Origin: Wenzhouxiangella sp042310355
Lineage (GTDB): Bacteria; Pseudomonadota; Gammaproteobacteria; Xanthomonadales; Wenzhouxiangellaceae
Assembly (NCBI RefSeq): GCF_042310355.1
Contig: NZ_JBHJMR010000004.1
Location: forward strand, 62,001 to 126,000
Length of the DNA stretch: 64,000 bases
Reading direction: 5' to 3'
Shown: positions 1 to 8,318 of the stretch, piece after piece
How the letters are laid out: each line of letters opens with the position of its first letter
Position numbering within the stretch: position 1 is the stretch's first letter
Notes under the pieces: model-generated
What the model was told of the DNA's origin: nothing
Database searches by the model: none
Seen by the model: the letters and a program-made list of their open reading frames with translations, nothing else
Translations under genes and position numbers: made by a program

Positions 1-56
1 CATGCTCGTGCGATTCGATGAATACTGGGGAGTTGGGTTTCAACGGGGAGGGAGAT

Positions 57-776
57 ATGACGACTGAGACCGGACCGGAGAGAAACGAACTACTCGCGCT
101 TTTGCCTCAGAAAATCAAGAATCGGATATTCCCGCAGCTGCGCGAAATCGAACTGCCGCTGGGCAAGGAAATCTACGCCGCCGGGCAGGATGTGCAGTAC
201 GTCTATTTCCCGGCCGACTGCATTATCTCCCTGCTCTACGTCATGCTCGATGGTCACTCGGCCGAGATCTCGGTCGTGGGCCGCGAGGGCATCGTCGGTA
301 TTGCCGTGTTCATGGGCGGGGACAGCACACCCAGCCGTGCTGTCGTGCAAAGCGCCGGCACCGCCTACCGGTTGCCGGCCTCCAGCCTCAAGCATGAGTT
401 CCACAACGATGCCGCCATGCGCATGCTGATGTTGCGCTACACCCAGGCGCTGATCACCCAGATGGCCCAGACCGCAGTCTGCAATCGGCACCATTCCATC
501 GACCAGCAGCTGGCCCGCTGGCTGCTGCTGTCGCTCGATCGGCTGCCGACCAGCGAGCTGTCCATGACCCAGGAGTTGATCGCCAACATGCTCGGCGTCC
601 GCCGCGAAGGGGTGACCGAAGCGGCCGGCAAGCTCCAGAAGCTGGGCGTCATCAACTACCAGCGCGGGCGAATCAACGTTCTCGACCGGCCCAAGCTCGA
701 AGGACTCAGCTGCGAGTGCTACGCCGTGGTCAAGAGCGAAACCGACCGCCTGGCCGCGTACGCCAAGCACCTTTAG
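57..776 (+). CDS. Crp/Fnr-family transcriptional regulator
   Basis: A 239-residue cytoplasmic DNA-binding regulator of the Crp/Fnr superfamily. Residues about 15-120 form the cyclic-nucleotide-binding-like beta-roll (GREGIVG at about 75-81). Residues about 170-207 form the winged helix-turn-helix (MTQELIANMLGVRRE followed by a GVINYQRGRI wing). The sensor half has no cysteine cluster like that of Fnr, and the effector is unknown. I start at the ATG at 57 because a GGGAGG Shine-Dalgarno lies just upstream; an upstream ATG at 18 lacks one. A paralogue follows at 1001. The neighbouring genes share a Crp/Fnr-type dyad (see the 16-bp site entries), so this protein or its paralogue is the natural candidate to bind it. 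The family call is firm; the target assignment is inference. Confidence 0.9.
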   Translation: MTTETGPERNELLALLPQKIKNRIFPQLREIELPLGKEIYAAGQDVQYVYFPADCIISLLYVMLDGHSAEISVVGREGIVGIAVFMGGDSTPSRAVVQSAGTAYRLPASSLKHEFHNDAAMRMLMLRYTQALITQMAQTAVCNRHHSIDQQLARWLLLSLDRLPTSELSMTQELIANMLGVRREGVTEAAGKLQKLGVINYQRGRINVLDRPKLEGLSCECYAVVKSETDRLAAYAKHL

Positions 777-883
777 TGGGCACGAAGCGCTCGGTAGTGG
801 CAGCGCCTCCGCGTGTGTGCGATTCATGCCACTTTCGGGCGACACGGCTGATCAACGATCGTTGAGCCCGACGAGTTCCGGAA

Positions 884-899
884 CGTGCCTTGGCGAACA
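884..899 (-). promoter_or_regulatory. Candidate Crp/Fnr-type dyad, site 1
   Basis: Plus-strand CGTGCC-TTGG-CGAACA. Read on the minus strand the left half is a perfect TGTTCG. It lies about 100 bp upstream of the second Crp/Fnr gene, which would suggest cross- or autoregulation. The second half-site is weak. Confidence 0.35.
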
Positions 900-1000
900 G
901 ACAGTCAAGGTCATGGCAGCGAGCATGGGATCACGCAAGCATGCTGCAACACCCGCCCATCCGGCGGGTGACGGCCCCTTGCTTGAGAAAGCCTTTGCCC

Positions 1001-1717
1001 ATGCCACATCAATCGCCTGCGACAAATCAACTGATCGACGGCCTACCTGCTTCAGACGCCGCGTCACTGCTGGCCGAGTGTCATTCTGTCGATCTCGAGT
1101 TCGACCATGAACTCAACGATTCGAGTGCGCCAATCTCCAGAGTCCTTTTTCCCACCACGGTCATCATTTCCGTTACCGCCAAGGTCAGCGACCACGGTCC
1201 ACTGGAAATGGGCATGATCGGATACGAGGGCATGCTGGGCGCTTCGCTGGCCCTTGGCATCGAACGCCACCCCATGCGGGCGGTTGTCCAGGGAGACGGC
1301 ATTGCACTGGAGATGACGTCGACAAGCTTCAAACGCCATCTCGAAGACAGCCCGGCGCTCAAACAAGCAATCCATGGCTACTTGTTCGTGTGCGCTGAGC
1401 AACTGGCCCAGACAGCCACCTGCAATGCCTTTCACGAAGTCGCGGCCCGATTGGCCCGCTGGCTACTGATGATGGACGACCGCGCCCGCGGCCAACCCCT
1501 GACGTTGACTCACCTGTTCCTGGCGGACATGCTCGGCGTTCGGCGAAGCGCAGTCACCATTGCGGCCGGACAAATGCAGGACAAGAAGATGATCAGCTAC
1601 AGTCGCGGGCACATCCAGGTGCTCTCGCGCTCAGGCCTGGAGTCCGTGGCTTGCGAGTGCTATCCCGCAGCCATCACGTCGTATGAGCGCCAGTTCGGTT
1701 CCGATCAAGGCACTTGA
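1001..1717 (+). CDS. Crp/Fnr-family transcriptional regulator (paralogue)
   Basis: A 238-residue paralogue of the regulator at 57-776, with the same order of beta-roll and winged helix-turn-helix (LADMLGVRRSAVTIAAGQ) and the same C-terminal ACECY motif that reads SCECY in its neighbour. Both therefore belong to one Crp/Fnr subfamily. I chose the ATG at 1001, where homology to the first protein begins; the open frame runs back to 890 but that extension looks unlike protein. A half-conserved 16-bp dyad lies at 884-899. The effector is not evident. Tandem paralogues with a shared recognition helix may compete for, or layer control over, the same sites downstream in the window. Confidence 0.87.
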   Translation: MPHQSPATNQLIDGLPASDAASLLAECHSVDLEFDHELNDSSAPISRVLFPTTVIISVTAKVSDHGPLEMGMIGYEGMLGASLALGIERHPMRAVVQGDGIALEMTSTSFKRHLEDSPALKQAIHGYLFVCAEQLAQTATCNAFHEVAARLARWLLMMDDRARGQPLTLTHLFLADMLGVRRSAVTIAAGQMQDKKMISYSRGHIQVLSRSGLESVACECYPAAITSYERQFGSDQGT

Positions 1718-1753
1718 GCGGGGCTCCGGGTCGCGTTCGAAAAATGGGCATGG

Positions 1754-2395
1754 TCAGTCTTGAACCGGGGCTCGCGGCGGAACGACGAGGCCACTGGGCG
1801 CAACTTTTCCGTCGGCGTTCGACGCCGGCGAACGCCGGCGACAATACGGTGAGTGCTCACAAACCTCGGCGCCGAAAGCATGCGCCACAGCATCCGCCCA
1901 ATGATCATCGGCCCAACGCGGATCACCATAGTAGTGACCGATGGCGTGCGCCATCTCATGCGCCATGACGTAGTAGTAGCGCCCATGCAGCCAGGGTTCG
2001 GGCCATTTGCCCGAATAGATGCGGTCATGATTGATGCTGATGTACGGCCCCTGACCTTCCGGACAAGATTGATAGGGACAGGTTATGCCCCAGTGGCGAG
2101 ATTCCTCGAGGCTACGCAGACCCTGGCCGTCACACAGCTTTCGCCATTGGCCGCCGTACCACCATGGCGTGAACCACGCCCGGGCATGATCCGGGCCGAA
2201 GTGGTCGCGCGTGTATTGCCAGACCGCATTTGCTGCCGCCCAACAACGCTGCCGGGGCACATCGTGGGGAAACTGCCCGGCCGCCCGGACCAGGTTGTGC
2301 TCCATATAGGGCCGAGCCGGAAAATCATGATCGGCATGGGCTGCTGAAACCACCCAGAAAAGCACCACCAGCAAACCGAAAGATCGCGAGCTCAC
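1754..2395 (-). CDS. Secreted protein with HExxH zinc-peptidase motif
   Basis: A 213-residue protein of unrecognised family. The GTG start at 2395 is chosen because AGGAGAGGAGG lies 10 nt upstream and the product then begins with a signal peptide ending in AAHADHD. At residues 146-150 it has HEMAH inside VMAHEMAHAIGHYYGD, the zinc-binding HExxH signature of metallopeptidases, followed by a D/H-rich segment (DDHWADAVAHAFGAE) that could supply a third ligand. Six cysteines in the mature part suggest disulfides and an extracytoplasmic location. It is convergent with the second Crp/Fnr gene. A peptidase role is inferred from the motif alone. Confidence 0.65.
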   Translation of the reverse strand: MSSRSFGLLVVLFWVVSAAHADHDFPARPYMEHNLVRAAGQFPHDVPRQRCWAAANAVWQYTRDHFGPDHARAWFTPWWYGGQWRKLCDGQGLRSLEESRHWGITCPYQSCPEGQGPYISINHDRIYSGKWPEPWLHGRYYYVMAHEMAHAIGHYYGDPRWADDHWADAVAHAFGAEVCEHSPYCRRRSPASNADGKVAPSGLVVPPRAPVQD

Positions 2396-2633
2396 GCCCC
2401 TGAAACCTCCTCTCCTGGCCTCGAAGCAGCCACCCCAAGCCAATGGCCACTGTAGCCACATCGTCCGCCTCATTGGGCGGCGGCGTCAAGGTTTCTGAGT
2501 GACGCACGGGCGCAGGGAACTTCTGGATAGCCCGTCGCGCCCGTGCGAGCAATTCAGAGGCTCCATAAACGAGATGAGGATCAGTATTTGATACTGGCGT
2601 CGAGACCAGTATCCGGCGAACAGAATCAAGAAA

Positions 2634-2660
2634 GGCCCTGGCCGCGAGAACGGCCAGGGC
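2634..2660 (-). terminator. Terminator of the ice-binding-type gene
   Basis: A nine-base-pair GC stem (GCCCTGGCC / GGCCAGGGC) with a short loop, followed on the minus strand by CTTTCTT. It sits about 20 bp after the stop codon of the gene ending at 2682. Confidence 0.75.
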
Positions 2661-2681
2661 TTTCCATTTGAATTGCGACTG

Positions 2682-4133
2682 CTACCTTGGATTCAGGTTG
2701 AATTGCCGCATGGAGATTGCGGCGATTGCTACCATCAGCAGGACAAACAGCGCAATCCCGCCCTGTGAAAAGGTCGGTACGCCGAGGGCATCCCTCGAGT
2801 TGGTAAATGTGCACGTTACGCTCTCGCCCGCTTCGAGGCTGATGGCGGAGGGTGGCGAGCCATCATCGCAGGTGGCGCTGTCAAGCTGCCAGCCCGCCGG
2901 GACTGTTTCATTCACGGCATAGGTTCCGGGCGGTCGGGTCTCCACGACAAACTCACCGTGCATCAGGCTGAAGTTGCCGAGATCACCGCTGAAGTTGAAC
3001 GAATCACCTGTATCGGATGGCGTGGCCTGCTTGAGTATGGTGATCGATCCATCGGGGGCCCCGTCTTGCGTGTTGAGGAACACACAGGTTACCGTTTCCC
3101 CGGCGTCGAGCGCGAAGTCGGCAGTCGCCGCTCCGAGGTCGCCGGTGCTGTCTGCGTCACTGCAGGTGATGTCTGTCACCTGCCACCCGGCCGGGACGGA
3201 TTCGGTCGCGCTGTAGTTGCCCGCCGCCAGATTGTCGACGACGATCTGCTCGCCGTCGGTCAGAACGCCGAGGGCATCACCAGTAAAGCTGAAGGTCTGG
3301 GAACTGCCTTGCGGATTCGTCCGCTTTTCAACAATGATGGTCCCAGTGCCGGGCTCGCCGCATGCCTGGGGAACGGCAATCGCATTGTTGTCGGTGGTGA
3401 CCGTCGAACCGAATGCCAGCGCCCGCCCTTCAAGCGATGCCGAATCGCCCAATGTAATGCTCAGGCCGGCGGCCGTACCGCGGAATATAGTGCCTACAAA
3501 CGAAGCGTTGGCGCCGATCGTCGTGCCACCGCTTGGCGTCCAGAAGACAGAGTCCGAGCAAGCTCCATTGGCGGTTACGACACTTGAATTCGCTCCCGAA
3601 CTCAGCGCGCCGTCGGGCCTGAAAATATAGACGCCGTCGCCGCTCAGGGTTACCGTTCCCCCGGTGGTTATGCTCATGGCGCCGGTGCTCGAGTAGCAGC
3701 CGGGCGGAAATTCCCCCGGCGTCCCGCCGCCGATGCTGACCGTATCCAGCGCCACCGCGGCACCGAGCGAGGTGCAAGACTGAGCGTCCAGTTCGGATCG
3801 GGCTGCGTCCTGGTCGATGCCGACCTGGGCAGGACACGGCGTCTGCTGTGATCCGTTGACCGTGGGGGCAACGACGGGGCCGGTCGTGAAACAGACGTCC
3901 CCGTCGACGACCGTTCCCGGGGTGGTATTGGTGAAAGTCTCGGATACGATCGCAAAGGGACTGGTAGCGCCAAGATTCGGAGCCGTCTGGGTCAACGCCG
4001 GGACGGCAAAGAACAGCAACGCCGCGCCAGCAAACACCCGAACGGCACGAGACATTCGCAAGGGAGGCCACTGAAAGCCCGGAGTAATTGTCGCGAAGTG
4101 CCGCGAATGAGTGGCACAGAGTCTGGTTATCAT
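2682..4133 (-). CDS. DUF3494 ice-binding-like surface protein with IPTL-type C-terminus
   Basis: A 483-residue exported protein. After a signal peptide, residues about 50-255 match the DUF3494 beta-solenoid of ice-binding proteins and adhesins (DGDVCFTTGP, GDGVYIFRPDG, FVGTIFRGTA). Two SpaA/prealbumin-like repeats follow at about 265-355 and 362-447, each with the A-G-x-Y-x-x-x-E-x-x-P-A-G-W-Q signature. The C-terminus is an IPTL-CTERM-like sorting signal: VPTFSQGG, a hydrophobic helix, then basic residues. An ATG at 4133 with AAGG 7 nt upstream is used; an internal ATG at 4055 is the alternative. DUF3494 proteins bind ice or act in adhesion, and which applies here cannot be told from sequence. 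A perfect 20-bp dyad lies at 4207-4226 upstream. Confidence 0.85.
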   Translation of the reverse strand: MITRLCATHSRHFATITPGFQWPPLRMSRAVRVFAGAALLFFAVPALTQTAPNLGATSPFAIVSETFTNTTPGTVVDGDVCFTTGPVVAPTVNGSQQTPCPAQVGIDQDAARSELDAQSCTSLGAAVALDTVSIGGGTPGEFPPGCYSSTGAMSITTGGTVTLSGDGVYIFRPDGALSSGANSSVVTANGACSDSVFWTPSGGTTIGANASFVGTIFRGTAAGLSITLGDSASLEGRALAFGSTVTTDNNAIAVPQACGEPGTGTIIVEKRTNPQGSSQTFSFTGDALGVLTDGEQIVVDNLAAGNYSATESVPAGWQVTDITCSDADSTGDLGAATADFALDAGETVTCVFLNTQDGAPDGSITILKQATPSDTGDSFNFSGDLGNFSLMHGEFVVETRPPGTYAVNETVPAGWQLDSATCDDGSPPSAISLEAGESVTCTFTNSRDALGVPTFSQGGIALFVLLMVAIAAISMRQFNLNPR

Positions 4134-4206
4134 CGGGAATCCTTATTGCTGCATTGCATTCGACAGATTGTCGAAAAATCAGGGTAGCGCCGGAGCAGGC
4201 GCGTGT

Positions 4207-4226
4207 CTGTGTGATACCGCACACAG
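4207..4226. promoter_or_regulatory. Perfect 7-6-7 palindrome upstream of DUF3494 gene
   Basis: CTGTGTG-ATACCG-CACACAG lies 74-93 bp before the start of the DUF3494 gene and 30 bp after the DUF3096 gene. It has no U-tract, so an operator is more likely than a terminator. The half-site register does not match the classic TGTGA-N6-TCACA Crp site. Confidence 0.4.
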
Positions 4227-4255
4227 GTCCAGCGCGCCGCGGAGCGGCCCAGGGT

Positions 4256-4408
4256 TCAGAACCGGATATCGACCATTCCAAACAGCCCGATCAGGCCGAC
4301 GACAATCAGGTAAATGGCAACGATCATGCTGAGCAGGCGAGGCATGATCAGGATCAGAATACCGGCAATGAGCGATATCAGGGGAGTGAGAGTCATGGGC
4401 AAATTCAT
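4256..4408 (-). CDS. DUF3096-family small membrane protein
   Basis: A 50-residue hydrophobic protein that begins MNLPMTLTPLISLIAG and ends MVDIRF. Two helices (LISLIAGILILIMP and MIVAIYLIVVGLIGLFGM) are separated by a short basic turn, which is the DUF3096 pattern. AGAGGAAAG lies 3-4 nt upstream of the ATG. Such proteins tend to occur in stress and envelope clusters with DUF883, DUF5670 and PRC-barrel genes, all of which lie nearby here. The molecular function of the family is unknown. Confidence 0.75.
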   Translation of the reverse strand: MNLPMTLTPLISLIAGILILIMPRLLSMIVAIYLIVVGLIGLFGMVDIRF

Positions 4409-4545
4409 GTCTTTCCTCTAGTTCGGGAAGCGGGAGGAGGTACCGGGCGACGACGGCCGTATGCCGACCAGTCTGCCGACAGGTAGCCAAGACGCCGGTG
4501 CAATCGGTCGCAAATGCAGGGGCGTGCGTGCAGCGGACATCACGG

Positions 4546-5997
4546 CTAGCGCTCCCGTATCACTCGTTTCAGACGGGATTCTGCCGGAATGAGCACTTCG
4601 GATCCGGAAAGCTGATTGATCAAGGCGAGGCGTTCAATATCGATAGCCGACGGAAATCTCATATTGAACGACTCAAGTGTAGTGGCCTGGGGTACGCGCA
4701 CGATGGCGATGCGGTCCGGCTGCCTGGCCAGTGCCCTGCGATCGGTCAGCCTTGCGAAACTGCCGATGGTTTTTCGGAAGGCAGAGTCGTAGTGGTCCAG
4801 CTGATCAGGGGGCGCAAATGCAAGAAGGCGGTAAACATGCTCACCATAAGCGATGAAGGCCGCCATTCCGCCGAGCTGACCGCTTTTTGTCTGGGCCTGG
4901 AAGCGGGCTTGTATGGCATCCAGCCCGTTGATTGCCCCCCGATTCGGGTTGCTGGCTGACAGACCTTCCTGACCAAAGAATTTCTCGGCGGCAGCCGACA
5001 CGGAACCCGAGATCAGGGTCAACTGCACTACCGCGTCCTTGTCGGGACTACCGGCCAATACCACCTGTGCCAGGTTCTGAGTCTGCCAGCCCTCGGGAAA
5101 GCTGATTCTGAATGCCAGGTCTGGATGCATGAATCGATTTTCCTCGAAGTATCCCTGTCGAGGATTGGTTCCGAAAACCATGCCGTCGATCCGGGCCAGG
5201 TAGTCGTCTCGGCCGATGCGCGTGCCGCCCAGCGGCTGATCCAGCGTGCCCAGTCGCTTTTCGATGCGGCGGATTCTTTCGGCCGGATCGGGGTGACTCG
5301 CCAGCCAATTGGGAAGCGGGCTGCTACCGGCGAGTCGACCGGAACCTTGTAGCGAGGTGAACACGTTGGGCATTTCACGTACGTCGTAGCCGTGACTCAA
5401 TGCGTACTTAAATCCCAGATCGTCGGCCTGTCGCTCCGCATCGCGCCCGTAACTCAGGAACAGCAATGACAATCCACCCGCAGCTGCTTCGCTGAACTCT
5501 GCCAGTTCGGGACTGAGAATACTGCCGACACCCAAGCCAATTTGCGCAACCTGCGAGCGGGTCATCATTGCAACCGAATGCCGTGCAGTGACGTGTCCGA
5601 TCTCATGGCCAAGAACACTTGCAAGCTCGGCCTCGCTTCCCATCAGCCCCATCAAGCCCCGCGTAATGAAGATATAGCCTCCGGGGAAGGCGAAAGCATT
5701 CGGCGTGGGATCATCGATGACATTGAAAGACCAGGGCAGGCTGGGACGCTCGGAATTTTCTGCCAGGCTCATTCCCAGTTCCTGAACGTAGCCCTGAAGC
5801 TGCGCATCGTCGACCACGCCGACGGATTGACGCACGCTTTCGGCACCCTGCGCACCCATGGCGATTTCCTGCCTCTCGCTGACCAGGACGAACTCACGGT
5901 CGCCGCTGACCGGATTCACGGCGCATCCCTGCAGCATGAAGACTGAGGCTAAGGCAGCAAGTATCGTGGCGACCCGGCGTGGTCGAATATTCATCAT
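4546..5997 (-). CDS. M48-family metalloprotease lipoprotein (BepA-like)
   Basis: A 483-residue lipoprotein. The signal peptide ends in the lipobox LQGC. The catalytic GHEIGHVTARHS (HExxH) lies at about residues 130-141, with the third-ligand region ERQADDLGF about 55 residues further on, as in M48 peptidases such as BepA/YfgC and LoiP. The C-terminal half (about 290-483) is an accessory domain and does not show obvious TPR repeats, which separates it from canonical BepA. Members of the family degrade misassembled outer-membrane proteins. Its position among envelope-stress genes fits that role. Confidence 0.85.
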   Translation of the reverse strand: MMNIRPRRVATILAALASVFMLQGCAVNPVSGDREFVLVSERQEIAMGAQGAESVRQSVGVVDDAQLQGYVQELGMSLAENSERPSLPWSFNVIDDPTPNAFAFPGGYIFITRGLMGLMGSEAELASVLGHEIGHVTARHSVAMMTRSQVAQIGLGVGSILSPELAEFSEAAAGGLSLLFLSYGRDAERQADDLGFKYALSHGYDVREMPNVFTSLQGSGRLAGSSPLPNWLASHPDPAERIRRIEKRLGTLDQPLGGTRIGRDDYLARIDGMVFGTNPRQGYFEENRFMHPDLAFRISFPEGWQTQNLAQVVLAGSPDKDAVVQLTLISGSVSAAAEKFFGQEGLSASNPNRGAINGLDAIQARFQAQTKSGQLGGMAAFIAYGEHVYRLLAFAPPDQLDHYDSAFRKTIGSFARLTDRRALARQPDRIAIVRVPQATTLESFNMRFPSAIDIERLALINQLSGSEVLIPAESRLKRVIRER

Positions 5998-6361
5998 ACG
6001 GCGCCCTCAGGCAGCAATGACTCGGTTGATTTGAAAGACAGCTTGCTACCCGCCGTCAGGAATGTCGGTACGCTGCCGCACGCAATGCGGCGTCGATAGC
6101 CGTGTCTGCGAGGTGTTGCGCTGGGCCGGGCGACCCACGGGCATTGCGATGCCATACCATGCGGCATGCAACTGTTCGCTGACGAACAGACACCCCACCC
6201 GGTAGGACAGAAGCTGAAAAAGCGACAGTTCTGTCGACTGATGCAGGATGACTTGCAGTAGATCGAAGCTCGATCATTCATGCCTTGCGTCTTATTCCCA
6301 CCATGCGCCGCCGAAGGCGCCTTGGCTTTCGGTGCCCCATCGGGCAAGGAGAAGTTCAGAC
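5998..6361. other. Intergenic region holding a perfect 16-bp dyad
   Basis: No convincing gene is seen in this 364-bp gap between two divergent genes. Apart from the dyad at 6173-6188, only a short GC-rich hairpin near 6303-6320 stands out. Confidence 0.6.
6173..6188. promoter_or_regulatory. Candidate Crp/Fnr-type dyad, site 2 (perfect)
   Basis: TGTTCG-CTGA-CGAACA is a perfect 6-4-6 inverted repeat and the best example of the motif in the window. It lies between the divergent M48 gene (start 5997) and the small gene at 6362, about 175 bp from each. Confidence 0.5.
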
Positions 6362-6706
6362 ATGACGACCCACACAATGAATGGCCACAACTTTCTAGCA
6401 AGCCAGGCCCAACCAGGAATTCTCAGGGGCCCCGCATGGATTCAGATCGCAAAAACCACTCGAGCACAGTGGCGACTTCAGAAACAGCCGGAAAAATACA
6501 GCTGTCTGGAAAGCCCGGATCCCCGAGATCAGCTTCAGGCGGCCCTGAAACAGATCGAAAGCCTCCTGCAGGAAAATGCACAACTCATTCGGACTGCACT
6601 CGTACTCGAACATGCCTTGAGTGACGCCCTTTCCATACTCCACAAGAATGGATCAAACGACCGCTCTGAAGAAAACCTTCTGACGTCGACGGATGCCCCC
6701 CCGTAA
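6362..6706 (+). CDS. Hypothetical protein with C-terminal coiled coil
   Basis: A possible 114-residue protein with no recognised family. AAGGAG lies 11 nt before the ATG. Residues about 55-100 (around QAALKQIESLLQENAQLI) have a heptad-like pattern typical of a coiled coil, and the rest is polar and low in complexity. Codon use is less GC-biased than its neighbours. It has a ribosome site and no better competing frame, but the gene remains uncertain. Confidence 0.5.
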   Translation: MTTHTMNGHNFLASQAQPGILRGPAWIQIAKTTRAQWRLQKQPEKYSCLESPDPRDQLQAALKQIESLLQENAQLIRTALVLEHALSDALSILHKNGSNDRSEENLLTSTDAPP

Positions 6707-6997
6707 TGCATGGAAAAGGGAAAGGCCGAAACAAAAAATTGCCTTGAAGTGACCGCCTGGCACTGATTGGCCATCTACTAACGCGGTCACCAATCAGCAG
6801 ACATTCAGAGCTCCGGAGCCGGTCACCGGCTGCGTTCCGCTCGCTTGGAATAGGCCCACAAGCCGTACCGTCGCGGCAGGCGTGGCACTTCCTTGGGAGC
6901 TGGAGAAGTACAGCAATGGAGCGAGCCGGGAGGGGGCGACGCCCTGCCAGGGGCGCCGACAGCCAAGCCTGAATTCACGTTCGGAATACGGCAATCC

Positions 6998-7147
6998 CTA
7001 TATGGCCCGACGTCCTCTAAGCAGCTGGAAGACGACCATGATGACTGCAAGCACGATCAGAACGTGAACGAGGCCACCCAGGGTGGTTCCGGAGACCAGC
7101 CCAAGCGCCCAAAGTACGACAAGAATAACGGCAATTGTAAATAGCAT
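6998..7147 (-). CDS. DUF5670 / lmo0937-family small membrane protein
   Basis: A 49-residue, two-helix membrane protein starting MLFTIAVILVVLWALGLV, with a glycine-rich turn (TTLGGLVHVLIVLAVI) and a basic tail (LLRGRRAI). This matches the lmo0937/DUF5670 family often found in stress clusters. AAGGA lies about 10 nt upstream. The start is 52 bp after the stop of the DUF883 gene on the same strand, so the two are probably cotranscribed. The function of the family is unknown. Confidence 0.75.
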   Translation of the reverse strand: MLFTIAVILVVLWALGLVSGTTLGGLVHVLIVLAVIMVVFQLLRGRRAI

Positions 7148-7198
7148 GATTTATGTTCCTTGCATGTTGTAACTGCATTTGAGTCATGTTGGTGCGCT

Positions 7199-7459
7199 CT
7201 AGCGTGCGCGCAGGATGCGGCTGAGAAGATAGCCTCCAACGAATGCAATGCCGACCGAAGTCGCTGGATTCTCTCGTACATAACCACGCCCGCTGGCGCG
7301 CCACTTCTTCTGTAGATTGTTCATCTGGCGACTCTTTCCGGAAAGGCTGTCCGTTGCGTAGTTGGTCGCGTCGGCAGCCCAATCCACGGCTTCATGAGCG
7401 CCGGATGCTATGCTGTCCACCTTCGGATGCGATACGTCGTCTTTTTCATTTGCCTTCAT
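7199..7459 (-). CDS. DUF883 family (ElaB/YqjD-like) protein
   Basis: An 86-residue protein with an acidic to neutral amphipathic N-terminal helix and a C-terminal membrane segment (ENPATSVGIAFVGGYLLSRILRAR). The motif VRENPATSVGIAFVGGYLLS is the hallmark of DUF883 proteins such as ElaB and YqjD, tail-anchored inner-membrane proteins that associate with ribosomes in stationary phase in E. coli. CAGGAG lies before the start. It leads a two-gene unit with the DUF5670 gene. Confidence 0.85.
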   Translation of the reverse strand: MKANEKDDVSHPKVDSIASGAHEAVDWAADATNYATDSLSGKSRQMNNLQKKWRASGRGYVRENPATSVGIAFVGGYLLSRILRAR

Positions 7460-7618
7460 GGCGATGCTCCTGCTAATTCAGTTATTTGGATACGAGCCCG
7501 ATTTCCTCAGGTAGCGAGCGTGCAAAACCCAAGAAAAGCCTCGGTCAAGGCGAGTTGCCATCTAACCACTCAGGTCGTGACCCGGGATTAGAGTTGGCCG
7601 AAACCGAGGATGCCAGTA

Positions 7619-7641
7619 CTACCGCCGATGGCCGGCGGTAG
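7619..7641 (+). terminator. Hairpin between DUF883 and PRC-barrel genes
   Basis: An inverted repeat CTACCGCCG / CGGCGGTAG with a 5-nt loop. It is followed on the plus strand by GCGGGCTGTTTTAAA. The flanking genes are both on the minus strand, where the U-tract is missing, so it may be a weak terminator for the PRC-barrel gene or a structural repeat. Confidence 0.4.
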
Positions 7642-7666
7642 CGGGCTGTTTTAAATCTAATCCAGG

Positions 7667-8230
7667 CTACTTGCGGGCGAATGTCGGTGCCTCGACAAGG
7701 CTGACGCTCGAGACATCGACTGACAGAGTGATGTTCTCGCCGTCGACTTTTCTATCGACTTCGTTCCAGGCGATGGCGAGATCCTTTTTCCCCAGACCCA
7801 TGACGCCGCCCGTACTGATGATCACGGCTCCGATCTGACCGTTCTCGTCGATCAGGAGCTCGTTGACTGTGCCGACCACCTTGTTATCTCGTCTGTTCAT
7901 GACGTCATGGCCGATAAGATTGCTGGAGAAGTAGTCGTCGGCAGGCTTGCTTGCCAGGTAGCTGAAGTCGACGACGGCAACTTTGGCATCACCGGAAGCC
8001 ATGGACTCGTGTTCGGCCTGAGCTTCGCGCGCCGAATGCATGCGTCGCTCCGAATTCATTGCTGCCTGTTTAGAGCCCTTCTCGGCATGACTACTCTCGG
8101 CACTGACGCTCGTGGTCTCAGGGGCACAAGGGCAATCGCAGCTCTGATTGTCGGCTGATGCAACGGAACTACCCATTGCGAATGCCGGAAGGAGCACGGC
8201 TGCGTACTTGATTGACGTGAACTTGTTCAT
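7667..8230 (-). CDS. Exported PRC-barrel domain protein
   Basis: A 187-residue protein. The signal peptide ends SSVASADNQ and is followed by a cysteine-containing, Ser/Glu-rich linker. A PRC-barrel occupies about residues 90-185 (LIGHDVMNRRDNKVVGTVNELLIDENGQIGAVIIS, then KKDLAIAW). PRC-barrels are small beta-barrels used in RNA, electron-transfer and stress proteins; exported ones are common beside DUF883 and BON proteins. GGAG lies before the ATG. Upstream are a perfect palindrome at 8319-8336 and a degenerate dyad at 8348. The partner and function are unknown. Confidence 0.82.
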   Translation of the reverse strand: MNKFTSIKYAAVLLPAFAMGSSVASADNQSCDCPCAPETTSVSAESSHAEKGSKQAAMNSERRMHSAREAQAEHESMASGDAKVAVVDFSYLASKPADDYFSSNLIGHDVMNRRDNKVVGTVNELLIDENGQIGAVIISTGGVMGLGKKDLAIAWNEVDRKVDGENITLSVDVSSVSLVEAPTFARK

Positions 8231-8318
8231 TTGTATTCTCCAAGGGTTCCCCGCGTAACCAGAATGTCACCGGGACATCATCACTGGCATTAGCGTGATT
8301 CGCAGCCAGGAGTGGTCA

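Noticed and set aside
1691..1706. AGTTCG-GTTC-CGATCA as a further Crp/Fnr dyad
   Set aside because: It lies inside the end of the second Crp/Fnr coding sequence and no start codon follows at a useful distance.
6763..6797. Hairpin CTGATTGG / CCAATCAG as a terminator
   Set aside because: The loop is 19 nt and no U-tract follows; the 6707-6997 gap shows nothing else that I can support.
7519..7538. GGTAGCG core upstream of the DUF883 gene as another dyad
   Set aside because: Only the centre matches; both half-sites are absent.
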